DNA from: Alphaproteobacteria bacterium | Lineage (GTDB): Bacteria; Myxococcota_A; UBA796; GCA-2862545 | NCBI GenBank assembly: GCA_020632875.1 | Contig: JACKET010000007.1 | Location: 372,001 to 436,000 of the forward strand | Length of the DNA: 64,000 nt | Direction: 5' to 3' | In this document: in pieces, positions 21,448 through 29,615 of the stretch | How the letters are laid out: each line of letters starts with the position of its first letter | Numbering within the stretch: the first letter of the stretch is position 1 | Notes under the pieces: generated by a model | Told to the model about the DNA's origin: nothing | The model's database searches: none | Seen by the model: the letters and a program-made list of their open reading frames with translations, nothing else | Made by a program: the position numbers and the translations under genes

Positions 21448-23183
21448 GGCGCGTCCGTGCGCACGACGCGGAACCGTACGCCGGGATCGCGCGTCTCGGG
21501 CTTCAGCGCGCGCCGTTCGCCCGCCCGCCGCACCACGCGCCGCCGCCCCTGCACGACCCACCGGTCGTCGGGCAGCACCACGGGCAGGTCGGAGGCCACG
21601 TCGGACCAGGCGGGCCCGTCGTCCCCGTCGCACGTCCACTCCCAGTCGGGCCCGGCGCCGAGCAGCACGAGCTCGGCCTCGGTGGGCAGGCGCCAGCCGG
21701 GCGCACCGGTCGACGTCACGTCGCGCGTGAACACCAGGGTGCGGTCCCAGGCGAGACCGATGCGCTGCGCGGTCTTCGGCCCGATCCCGTCGATCTCGGC
21801 GAGCCGTTCGGGCTCGAACTGCAGCACGTGCAGCGTGTCGGTGCCGAACCGGGCGAGCACGGCCGGGATCCGGTCGAAGTGCAGCAGGTCGTAGAGCAGC
21901 CGCCCGATCTCGTCGAGGTGCAGCGCCTTGCGCAGCCGCCACTCGCCGAGCGCGTACGCCGGCGGACAGCCCGTCGCCTCGGACAGCGCGTTGCACAGCG
22001 CCACGGCCTCGTCCCAGCTGGCCCCGGCGTAGGGCCCCGCTCCGTCGGGCTCTTCGCCGCGCACCTGGCCCACGAGGCCCTTCGAGACGGGCTCGATCGC
22101 GGTGAGGAACGCACGGGTCACGCGCGCCTCGCGCCCCTCGGCGAGCGCCGCGACGCCGGGCTCGACCCGCCGGATCTCGAAGGTCTGGTCGCCGACCTGC
22201 TCGGTTCGGCGCTCCATGTGCGTCGTGAACAGGAACGTCCCGACCTGGCTGGGCTCGGCGGGCGGCGCAGAGGCCGACTCGACCTGGCTGATCGCCTCCA
22301 CCTGGAAGAGCGTCTGCTGGTCCCAGATGCCGCGCGCACCGGACCAGTCGTCCGCACCGGTCCCCGTCCACAGGGCCCGGAGCGTCGCGCAGTCCGGCGC
22401 ACGATCGGCGAGCGGCACCGTGAGCGCGGCCTCGATCGCCTTCACCATGCGCGCGGGGGCCTTCGGCAGGCGCTCGCGGACCGGAACGAACTGCGCCGCG
22501 CACACGGCCTGGAACAGCTCCATCGTGTCGGCGCCGACGAACGCGCGCTCGCCGGTCACGAGCTCGTAGAGGATGGCGCCGAGCGACCACAGGTCGGCGC
22601 GATGGTCGACCGTGCGGGAGTCGCGGATCTGCTCGGGCGCCATGTACGCCGGCGTTCCCATCGCCACGCCCGAGCGCGTGCGCGTCGCCGTGTCGGAGTC
22701 GTCGTCGAGCAGCTTCGCGAGCCCGAAGTCCGTGATCTTCGGCACCGGCACGCCGCCCGCCGTGGACAGCAGCACGTTGCCGGGCTTCAGGTCGCGGTGC
22801 ACGAGCCCCGCGGCGTGCGCCGCCTGGACGCCCGCGAGGATCCCGTCCGCCAGCGCGTCCGCCTGCTTGCGCGTGGGGCGACACGCCGACAGGAAGTCCG
22901 ACAGCGACGGGCCGCGCACGTACTCCATGACCAGCGCCGGGCTGCCGTCGAGGTCCACCACGTCCGTGACCGCGACGATGTTCGGGTGGCGCAGCGTGCT
23001 CTGCACCCGCCCCTCCTGGAGCAGCCGCTTGCGCACCGAGGGCGTCGGCAGCGTCAGGACCTTCATGGCGTGCGGCGACCCGAGCTGGTTGTGGTGCACG
23101 CGGTACACGACCGCCATGCCGCCCCGCCCGAGGACCCCGTCCACGGTGTAGCGCTCGACCACCGTTCCCGGCGCCAGGTCCAT
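21444..23183 (-). CDS. Ser/Thr protein kinase fused to FGE-like domain interrupted by a helix-hairpin-helix
   Basis: The start is ATG 23183, after GGAGG, because the kinase domain begins right there. Residues 12-275 form a Hanks-type kinase: G-loop LGRGGMAVVY, Lys41, HRDLKPGN (Asp131), DFG at 152-154 and GTPAYMAPE. Residues about 345-413 and 486-579 look like a formylglycine-generating-enzyme/sulfatase-modifying fold (WDEAVALCNALSEATGC, PGWRLPTEAEL, C-terminal VRFRVV). Between them, residues about 425-478 read like the RecD2 N-terminal helix-hairpin-helix (RFGTDTLHVLQFEPERLAEI, DGIGPKTAQRI). Kinase-FGE fusions are known in myxobacteria, but a DNA-binding-type insert is odd. The downstream membrane gene overlaps by 4 bp. 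A Rad50-like gene diverges across 202 bp. Confidence 0.85.
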   Translation of the reverse strand: MDLAPGTVVERYTVDGVLGRGGMAVVYRVHHNQLGSPHAMKVLTLPTPSVRKRLLQEGRVQSTLRHPNIVAVTDVVDLDGSPALVMEYVRGPSLSDFLSACRPTRKQADALADGILAGVQAAHAAGLVHRDLKPGNVLLSTAGGVPVPKITDFGLAKLLDDDSDTATRTRSGVAMGTPAYMAPEQIRDSRTVDHRADLWSLGAILYELVTGERAFVGADTMELFQAVCAAQFVPVRERLPKAPARMVKAIEAALTVPLADRAPDCATLRALWTGTGADDWSGARGIWDQQTLFQVEAISQVESASAPPAEPSQVGTFLFTTHMERRTEQVGDQTFEIRRVEPGVAALAEGREARVTRAFLTAIEPVSKGLVGQVRGEEPDGAGPYAGASWDEAVALCNALSEATGCPPAYALGEWRLRKALHLDEIGRLLYDLLHFDRIPAVLARFGTDTLHVLQFEPERLAEIDGIGPKTAQRIGLAWDRTLVFTRDVTSTGAPGWRLPTEAELVLLGAGPDWEWTCDGDDGPAWSDVASDLPVVLPDDRWVVQGRRRVVRRAGERRALKPETRDPGVRFRVVRTDAP

Positions 23184-23385
23184 TCCGCCTCCGCCGCCAT
23201 CGTACCGGGTATTCGGGTGTGGGCGTGCCGGCTTCGCCGTCGGCTGTCCTCCGGGCTCGCCCATTCGGGCTCGGTCGCTTCGCGACGGCGGCTGCGCCGC
23301 CCCCTCCGGCCCGCCTCACGCGGGGTCCCGACTCCACGACAGCCGCCACCACCGCCTGCAGCCGACTAGAATCGCCGTCCGGGGA

Positions 23386-25149
23386 GTGACGGTGATCAAG
23401 CGCATCAAGATCGTGGGCCTCGGCCCGCACGTCGACTTCCGCGCGGAGCTCGATCCGCGCGGCGAGAACACGGTCACGGGCCCGTCCGAGTCCGGGAAGA
23501 GCTTCCTCGTCGAGGCCGTGCTCTTCGCGCTGTACGGGCGGAGCGCGGTCGGCCGGTTCCGTCCGGAGGCCATCCACGACGGCGCCAATCGCGCGCTGGT
23601 CGAGCTCACGCTCGACTCGGGCCTCACCGTGCGGCGCACGATGACCGGGAGCCGCAGCACCACGCGCACCCTCGTGCTCGGCCCCGAAGAGACGAGCCAC
23701 GCGAGCGAGGCGAAGTTCGCCGAAGCGCTCGGGCCGCTGGGCGCCGACCCCGAGGCCGTCGCCACCGTGCTCGTCCCGCTGGCGTGGCAAGAGCTCGCGA
23801 GCGGCAATGCCCGCAAGCTGCGCGACCTCCTCGCGCGAGTGCTCCCGAGCGTCGGGCAGTCCGACATCGTCCGGTCGATCGTCGAGGATGCCGGCTTCAC
23901 CCTCGATCCCGGCGAAGCCGACCTCGACGAGTCCCAGGTCGGTGCGCGACGCCGCGACGCGCGCAAGCTGCGCGACGAGAGCGCGGGCCGGCTCCAGCTC
24001 GCGGGCGAGCGGCTCGCCGCCCTCCAGGATGCGACCATGGCCGCACCTGCGGATCTGGTCCTGGATCCGGGCCTCGCCGAGCGCGTGGCCGCGTGGGAGG
24101 CGTACGACCGGGCCTCCCGCGGGGTCGAGGCCGCGGCGGCCCTGAAGCGCGCGGCCGCCGAGTGGGACGCCCGGCGCGCGGCCCTCGGCGACCCGCCGCC
24201 CGAGCCCGGTCCCGACGAGCGCAAGGAGATCGCGGCGTCGCAGGCCGCCGTCCAGATGGCGATGCAGGTCGTGCAGCAGGTCTCCGGGCAGCACCAGATG
24301 CTCACGATGCAGCGCCAGATGTTCGGCGCCGGCACGGACGTCTGCCCCACGTGCCAGCGCCCCGGCTGGGACCAGGGCGCCGTGATGGCCGTTCAGCTCG
24401 ACCAGCAGATCGGAGGCCTGGCGACGCAGGTTCAGGATGCCAATGCCCGCTGGCAGGCCGCGCAGACCGAGCTGAACGCGGCGATGCAGCGCCACCAGGC
24501 CAACGAGGGGCGACGCGTCGAGCACGCGAGCTGGAAGCGCTCCGTCGACCTGCTCGGGCCCCGTCCGAGCCCGCCCGCGGATGCCGCGGTCCCCGAGCCC
24601 CCCGCCCTCCCCCGCCCCACCGAGGCCGAAGCCGAGGCCGTGCGGTCGTTCGAGGCGCGCATGGCTGCGGTCGAAGGCATGCGGCAGCGCCAGAGCCACG
24701 AGCTCGACGCCGCGCGTCAGGCCGTCGAGGTCGAGAAGGCCCGCCACGACGGCGCGGATCGCGACGCCGCGAAGTGGGACGCCCTGCTCGACGCCGTCCG
24801 CAAGGCCCCGTCGATCGTCGCGGCCCAACAGGCCCGCGCGCTCGGCGACATGGGCCCCGTCACGCTCGAGTTCGGCGAGAACCCCGCCGTCACGGTGCTG
24901 ATCGACGGCCGGCCGTGGTGGCTCGCCAGCCGCGGCCGCCAGGTCGTCGCCGACGCGCGGTTCCGCGACGCGCTCCGCAAGGCGATGGAGATGCCGCACC
25001 TGCCGCTGTTCGTCGACAACGTCCAGGACGTGGGCGGGCAGCCCCTGCCCGAGCTGGCCGGGCCGGTCGTGTGGCTGCACACCACCGATGGCAAGGGCCT
25101 GGTGGTGCGCAAGAAGACCGGGAAGCCCGACACGACCGCCTCGAACTGA
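23386..25149 (+). CDS. Rad50/SMC-like AAA ATPase with CxxC zinc-hook-like motif
   Basis: This 587-residue protein begins at GTG 23386, or more probably GTG 23392, which has GGGGAG five bases upstream. The N-terminal lobe has Walker A GPSESGKS (about 32-39) preceded by IKRIKIVGLGPHVDF, typical of Rad50/SbcC/SMC. Long Ala/Arg/Glu/Gln-rich helices follow, broken by CPTC at residues 320-323 near the midpoint, as in a Rad50 hook. The C-terminal lobe has a degenerate signature (LASRGRQVVADARFRDAL) and a Walker-B-like LPLFVDNVQDV with Asn where Glu is normal. It is about half the length of SbcC. No Mre11/SbcD-type nuclease is adjacent. It may act in DNA-end sensing with the divergent kinase, which is inference. 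Confidence 0.78.
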   Translation: MTVIKRIKIVGLGPHVDFRAELDPRGENTVTGPSESGKSFLVEAVLFALYGRSAVGRFRPEAIHDGANRALVELTLDSGLTVRRTMTGSRSTTRTLVLGPEETSHASEAKFAEALGPLGADPEAVATVLVPLAWQELASGNARKLRDLLARVLPSVGQSDIVRSIVEDAGFTLDPGEADLDESQVGARRRDARKLRDESAGRLQLAGERLAALQDATMAAPADLVLDPGLAERVAAWEAYDRASRGVEAAAALKRAAAEWDARRAALGDPPPEPGPDERKEIAASQAAVQMAMQVVQQVSGQHQMLTMQRQMFGAGTDVCPTCQRPGWDQGAVMAVQLDQQIGGLATQVQDANARWQAAQTELNAAMQRHQANEGRRVEHASWKRSVDLLGPRPSPPADAAVPEPPALPRPTEAEAEAVRSFEARMAAVEGMRQRQSHELDAARQAVEVEKARHDGADRDAAKWDALLDAVRKAPSIVAAQQARALGDMGPVTLEFGENPAVTVLIDGRPWWLASRGRQVVADARFRDALRKAMEMPHLPLFVDNVQDVGGQPLPELAGPVVWLHTTDGKGLVVRKKTGKPDTTASN

Positions 25150-25179
25150 GACCGGTCGCGTCGGACGCGCCCTCCCCGC

Positions 25180-27702
25180 TCAGGGCACGCAGCCCGTGGT
25201 GCGATCGCACGCGAACGTCGCGTTGTTCCCGTACTCCGCGACATCGGGCAGCACGGAGCCGTCGAGCTCCTGCACCACGTCCTGCGGGATGTTGTCGTTC
25301 GCGGAGTTGTCCGGCCCGAAGTCGCTCGCCGCGACGGTGACGCTGCCCTGAGAGAAGATGCCGCCCGCGTTGTTCGCGACGTTCCGCAGCACCGCGCTCG
25401 ACGTGAGGACCGCCGACGACGGCGACGTGTCGTTCGCCAGGTGGATGCCGCCGCCGAGCCCGGCGACGTTCTCGAGCACATCGGTGGACGAGAGCAGCGC
25501 GACGCCGTCGTTCACGTGGATCCCGCCGCCCGACAGCGCCGCGACGTTCGCGCTGACGATCGCGTTGTCGAGCTCGAGCAGCGCGCCGTCGACCGCGATG
25601 CCCGCGCCCACGACGCCGGTGTTCGCCGAGATCGTGCTGTCGGCGAGCGTCAGCGCGTCCTCGGTCCACACGCCCCCGCCGCCCACCGTCGTGGTGTTCT
25701 GGTCGATCAGGATGTTCGAGAACGCCGAGCCGGACGCCGTCCCCGTCGAGTCGACCAGCACCGCGATGCCTCCGCCCACCTGGGCGTCGTTCGAGACCAC
25801 GGAGCCGTTCGTCACGACGGCGACCGAGGCCGCGATACCGCCGCCGAACCCCAGGCTCGCGAGGCCGCCCGCCACGTTGTCCACGATCGTCGTGCCGGTG
25901 AGATCGAAGGTGCCGTTCGAGAGGTTGACGCCGCCCCCGAGCAGCGCCGCCGTGTTCGACTCGATCGTGCAGCTCTCGAGCGAGCCCCCCGCGACGAGCG
26001 AGCCGCCGCCCCCGGCCGGCGCGGTGTTCGCCGTCACGAGGGTCCCGGTGATCGTGTTGGCAGCGATGCCGTGGAATCCGCCCGACAGGACGACCGCGTC
26101 GTTCGCTTCGATCACCGCGCCCGCCCACGAGGACGCATTGCCCAGCAGCACGCCGCCGCCCACCGACTCGGCGGTGTTCAGCGTCACGGTCACGCTGTCG
26201 TCCGCGCTCAGCGATGCGCTGTCGGCCAGCGCCACGCCGCCGCCGTCGACCGCGACGTTCGACGCGATGCGGGTCCCCACGACGGTCACGCTCGAGGACT
26301 CGGTCACCACGAGGCCGCCGCCCGTGCCGTTGGTCGCGGCGTTCTGCGTGATGTTCAGGCCCGTGAGCAGGCTCGCGTCCGACACGAGCACGCCCCCGCC
26401 CGCGAGCGCCGCGACGTTCTGGGTCACGGCACAGCCGTCCACGAGCCCCGAGAACGCGATGCCCGCGCCGTAGTCGGCGGTGTTGCTCTGGATCGAGGAG
26501 GTGCCGGTGCACAGGAGCTCGCCGAGCCCGGCGACCCCGCCGCCCAGCGGCGCCTCGTTCGCCTCGACCACGGAGTCCTCGATCACCACGGCGAGGCCCG
26601 ACAGCACGCCGCCCCCCGTCACGCTCGCGCTGTTGCCCCGCACGATGCTCTCGCGCACGGTGAGGATGCCCTGCGACGCGATGCCGCCGCCATTCGCGGC
26701 CGCGTTCCCCGATACGCGCGACTCCCGCACGATCAGCTCGCCCGTGCCGGGGTTGTGGATGCCTCCACCCGTGGCGGCGCCCGTCCCGCCGGAGATCTCG
26801 AGGCCCCGCACGCGGAGACCCGCATCGCTCTGCATCAGGATGCCGGGCGCGCCCGCGATGGGCTGCAGCGTCGTCGAGTCGCGGCCGTGGATGCCGCGCA
26901 TCTGCAGGTTCACGCCGACCGTCACGTTCTCGACGTAGAGCCCGTCGCAGATGTTCAGCACGTCGCCCGGGACCGCCGCGTCCACGGCGCCCTGGATGGT
27001 GCCGTAGGTGCCGCCGCCCACGATGGTCACGAGGTGGGTCTCGGGGGCCGAGAGGTCGTTGCAGTCGTTCGCCCGCCCGTCGCAGATCTCGGGAGCGCCG
27101 GGGTACACGGCCGCGTCGAGGTCGTCGCAGTCCACGGTGGAATCGAAGCCGTCGCTGTCGGCGTCGACGGGCGGATCGGTGTCGGTGTCGGTGTCCGCGT
27201 CGGTATCGGCATCCGTGTCGGCATCCGTGTCGGCGTCGGTGTCGGCATCCGTGTCGGCGTCCGTGTCGCTGTCGGTGTCCGAGTCCGTGTCGGCGTCCGT
27301 GTCGCTGTCGGTATCGCTGTCGGTGTCCGAGTCCGTGTCCGAGTCGGTGTCGGTGTCGGCGTCCGTGTCGCTGTCGGTGTCCGAGTCCGTGTCGGTGTCG
27401 GCATCCCCGCCCGTGTCGGTGGCGGTGTCGGGCGCGCCCGTGTCGGGCGTGCCGGTGTCGTTCGGGAGCGCCGTGTCGGTGTCGGTGTCGGAGTCCGTGT
27501 CGGCGTCGGCGTCCGTGTCGGCGTCGGCATCCGTGTCGGCGTCGCTGTCGGTGTCGGCGTCGCTGTCGGTGTCGGCGTCGCTGTCGGAGTCGGTGTCGGT
27601 GTCGGTCTCGACCGGGAGGTCCGTCTCTTCGGTGTCCCCCTTGTCCTTCTTGCAGGCGACGAGGAGGAGCGCGAGGGCGAGGAGGCTGGAACGCGGGAAC
27701 AT
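25180..27702 (-). CDS. Asp-repeat lipoprotein with MopE-like motif and Pmp-like beta-helix
   Basis: The ATG at 27702 follows CGGAG and gives a lipoprotein signal MFPRSSLLALALLLVAC (Cys17). Residues about 31-177 are an Asp-Thr/Ser/Ala repeat interrupted by a Pro-Thr-Asp-Gly stretch. Residues about 178-215 hold a MopE-type metal-binding motif (DADSDGFDSTVDCDD, YPGAPEICDGRANDC). The rest of the 840 residues forms about 18 turns with N-x-A followed by GGG(I/V), close to the FxxN/GGA repeats of chlamydial Pmp proteins. This predicts a right-handed beta-helix on a long acidic stalk at the cell surface. It converges on the Rad50-like gene with a 30-bp gap. Its role is probably adhesion or a surface layer, which is inference. 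Confidence 0.83.
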   Translation of the reverse strand: MFPRSSLLALALLLVACKKDKGDTEETDLPVETDTDTDSDSDADTDSDADTDSDADTDADADTDADADTDSDTDTDTALPNDTGTPDTGAPDTATDTGGDADTDTDSDTDSDTDADTDTDSDTDSDTDSDTDSDTDADTDSDTDSDTDADTDADTDADTDADTDADTDADTDTDTDPPVDADSDGFDSTVDCDDLDAAVYPGAPEICDGRANDCNDLSAPETHLVTIVGGGTYGTIQGAVDAAVPGDVLNICDGLYVENVTVGVNLQMRGIHGRDSTTLQPIAGAPGILMQSDAGLRVRGLEISGGTGAATGGGIHNPGTGELIVRESRVSGNAAANGGGIASQGILTVRESIVRGNSASVTGGGVLSGLAVVIEDSVVEANEAPLGGGVAGLGELLCTGTSSIQSNTADYGAGIAFSGLVDGCAVTQNVAALAGGGVLVSDASLLTGLNITQNAATNGTGGGLVVTESSSVTVVGTRIASNVAVDGGGVALADSASLSADDSVTVTLNTAESVGGGVLLGNASSWAGAVIEANDAVVLSGGFHGIAANTITGTLVTANTAPAGGGGSLVAGGSLESCTIESNTAALLGGGVNLSNGTFDLTGTTIVDNVAGGLASLGFGGGIAASVAVVTNGSVVSNDAQVGGGIAVLVDSTGTASGSAFSNILIDQNTTTVGGGGVWTEDALTLADSTISANTGVVGAGIAVDGALLELDNAIVSANVAALSGGGIHVNDGVALLSSTDVLENVAGLGGGIHLANDTSPSSAVLTSSAVLRNVANNAGGIFSQGSVTVAASDFGPDNSANDNIPQDVVQELDGSVLPDVAEYGNNATFACDRTTGCVP

Positions 27703-27806
27703 CGGGACTCCGGGGCTGTGCGCGTTGGACACGCGACGAAGCGGGAACGGAAAAGGCGGGAGCACGGGTACTGTCCTGTCCTTGTAGACAATCCGTGACA
27801 CGACCA

Positions 27807-29615
27807 TCAACGCCTTTCTCGCGAAACCCCTCCGGCCAGGCCCACGATCGCCTCCGTGAACCGGTCGAGCACGACGCCGAGATCGCTCGAGACGCCCTCG
27901 ACGTGCGTGCGCCCCGTGAGCTCCGCGAGGCCGGACACGATGGCGGTGAGCCGCCCGCGCACCTCGTCGGGGGCCGCCAGCAGCGCGTCGATCAGGGGGG
28001 CGTCGAGGTTCACGTAGAGCCGGGCCACGGCGCCGTCGTCGATCTGGCTCGTGAAGCCCCGCGCCAGCGCCAGCAGGCCGGACGCGATGCGACGGTCGGC
28101 CTCGTCGTCCTCGAGCCGGCGCTTCAGCGCGACCTCGCGGTCGGGCACGAGCACGGCGGGCAGGCTGCGCGGGACGAAGCGCGTGGGCACGACCTCCACG
28201 TCGTCCCGGCCGAAGCAGGCCTCGAGCCGCTCGCGGACATCGGGCGCCACGAACGCTTTCGGGAACAGCGTGCGATCGCCCCCGGTCGTGCCGAGCTGGA
28301 CGACGGGCACGCCGCGCTTCGCCGCGTACCGGCGGACGAATCCGGCCGCCGCATAGCGCACGCCGAACACGACGGGGCGCGACAGGGCGCGGAACAGGAC
28401 CTCTTCGGTGCCGGACTCGTCGCCGGTCGTCATGACGAGGCGCCCCTGCGAGCGCTCGAGGACCTCGGACAGCGGCAGCTCGCCTTCGGTCGTGGGCACC
28501 GTGATGGCGTCTTCGAGCAGCGAGAACAGGCGCGGGTCGGCGAGCGCCGCACCGCGGAGGACCTCGTTGTGACGGCGGCGGATCGAGCGCCACGCCTCGG
28601 TCTGGTTCTCGGCGAGGTCGCGCAGCCCCGCGACGATGGACTCCTGGACGTGCGCGGCGACCCGGCCGAAGAGCGCGTCCCGCTGCACGTCTTCGCGGCT
28701 CGCGGTCGGCACGAGCTCGTCGCACTGGAGCACCGCACCCATGAACCCCGCCCACTCGGGGAGCAGGCGCCGGGCGTCGTCGGTTACGAGCATCCCGCGC
28801 ACGAACAGCGACACGTGGCGGTTGTCGGACGTGGCGTACGACGCGCCGTCCTGCACCCAGACGAGGCCGTGCACGGGCGCCCCGTCGGCGGGACGGATGG
28901 GGATCGTCGCGAGCGGCCGGTAGACGGGCTCGAAGCGCTGCGCGAACCCGAGCTCGGCCTTTCGGCGGTGGAAGTCGTTGTCGAAGCTGCGGCGCCACGG
29001 CGGGGCTTCGTCGTTCACGCGCTCGGGCGCGAGGATCGGGAGCGGCAGCAGGCAGCCATACCGAGACAGCAGCGTGCGCACGCGCACGGGGTTCGCGAGG
29101 TGCGCGTGGTCGGGCGCGAGATGGAGGCGCACGGTCGTGCCGACCCCGCGGGCATCGGCCTCTTCGAGGGTGTAGGCGCGGCCGTCGCGGCTCGTGAACC
29201 GCCAGGTGCGGTCGGGCGTCTGGTAGCTCGTCGTCTCGACCTCGACGCGGCGGCTGACGACGTACGCCGACAGGAAGCCGAGCCCGAACTTGCCGATGAG
29301 CTCGGCGTCGGGGTCCTGCTGGCGGAGGAGGCGGGTGTAGCCCGCGCCGATGGTCGCGAGGAACCGCCGGACCTCGTCGTCGGTGAGGCCCGCGCCCGTG
29401 TCGTGGATCTCGAGCACGCCGTCGGGCTCGCTCGTGACGACGCGGATCTCGGGCTCGAACGCGTGCGGGGACTCGACGGAGCGGCGCCGGATGGAGTCGT
29501 GGGCGTTCTGCACGAGCTCGCGCAGCGCCACCTCCGGCGTGCTGTAGAGGTTCTCGGCGAGGACGGCGAGCAGGCCCTGCAGATCGACGTCGGCCTGGTG
29601 GATCTGGGCCGGCAT
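27807..29615 (-). CDS. Hsp90-family chaperone (HtpG-like)
   Basis: This 602-residue protein has the GHKL ATPase motifs of Hsp90: ELVQNAHDSIRRR, DTGAGLTDDEVRRFLATIG and GKFGLGFLSAY. A middle domain follows with the catalytic-Arg loop (DELVPTASREDVQRD) and then a C-terminal dimerisation-like region. Length is near that of bacterial HtpG (~620-630), but the motif wording differs from standard HtpG (ELISNASDA, GQFGVGFYSAF). It is a divergent subfamily. The start overlaps the stop of the TPR gene by one base (TGATG), implying tight coupling. No classical heat-shock promoter was seen. Confidence 0.9.
   Translation of the reverse strand: MPAQIHQADVDLQGLLAVLAENLYSTPEVALRELVQNAHDSIRRRSVESPHAFEPEIRVVTSEPDGVLEIHDTGAGLTDDEVRRFLATIGAGYTRLLRQQDPDAELIGKFGLGFLSAYVVSRRVEVETTSYQTPDRTWRFTSRDGRAYTLEEADARGVGTTVRLHLAPDHAHLANPVRVRTLLSRYGCLLPLPILAPERVNDEAPPWRRSFDNDFHRRKAELGFAQRFEPVYRPLATIPIRPADGAPVHGLVWVQDGASYATSDNRHVSLFVRGMLVTDDARRLLPEWAGFMGAVLQCDELVPTASREDVQRDALFGRVAAHVQESIVAGLRDLAENQTEAWRSIRRRHNEVLRGAALADPRLFSLLEDAITVPTTEGELPLSEVLERSQGRLVMTTGDESGTEEVLFRALSRPVVFGVRYAAAGFVRRYAAKRGVPVVQLGTTGGDRTLFPKAFVAPDVRERLEACFGRDDVEVVPTRFVPRSLPAVLVPDREVALKRRLEDDEADRRIASGLLALARGFTSQIDDGAVARLYVNLDAPLIDALLAAPDEVRGRLTAIVSGLAELTGRTHVEGVSSDLGVVLDRFTEAIVGLAGGVSRERR

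Noticed and set aside
27008..27787. Ser-Val-Ser-Ala repeat proteins opposite the Asp tethers (also at 16487, 56534, 57689 and 58322)
   Set aside because: They are mirror frames of the GAC-rich minisatellites. The sense frames have lipoboxes, ribosome sites and PPC domains.
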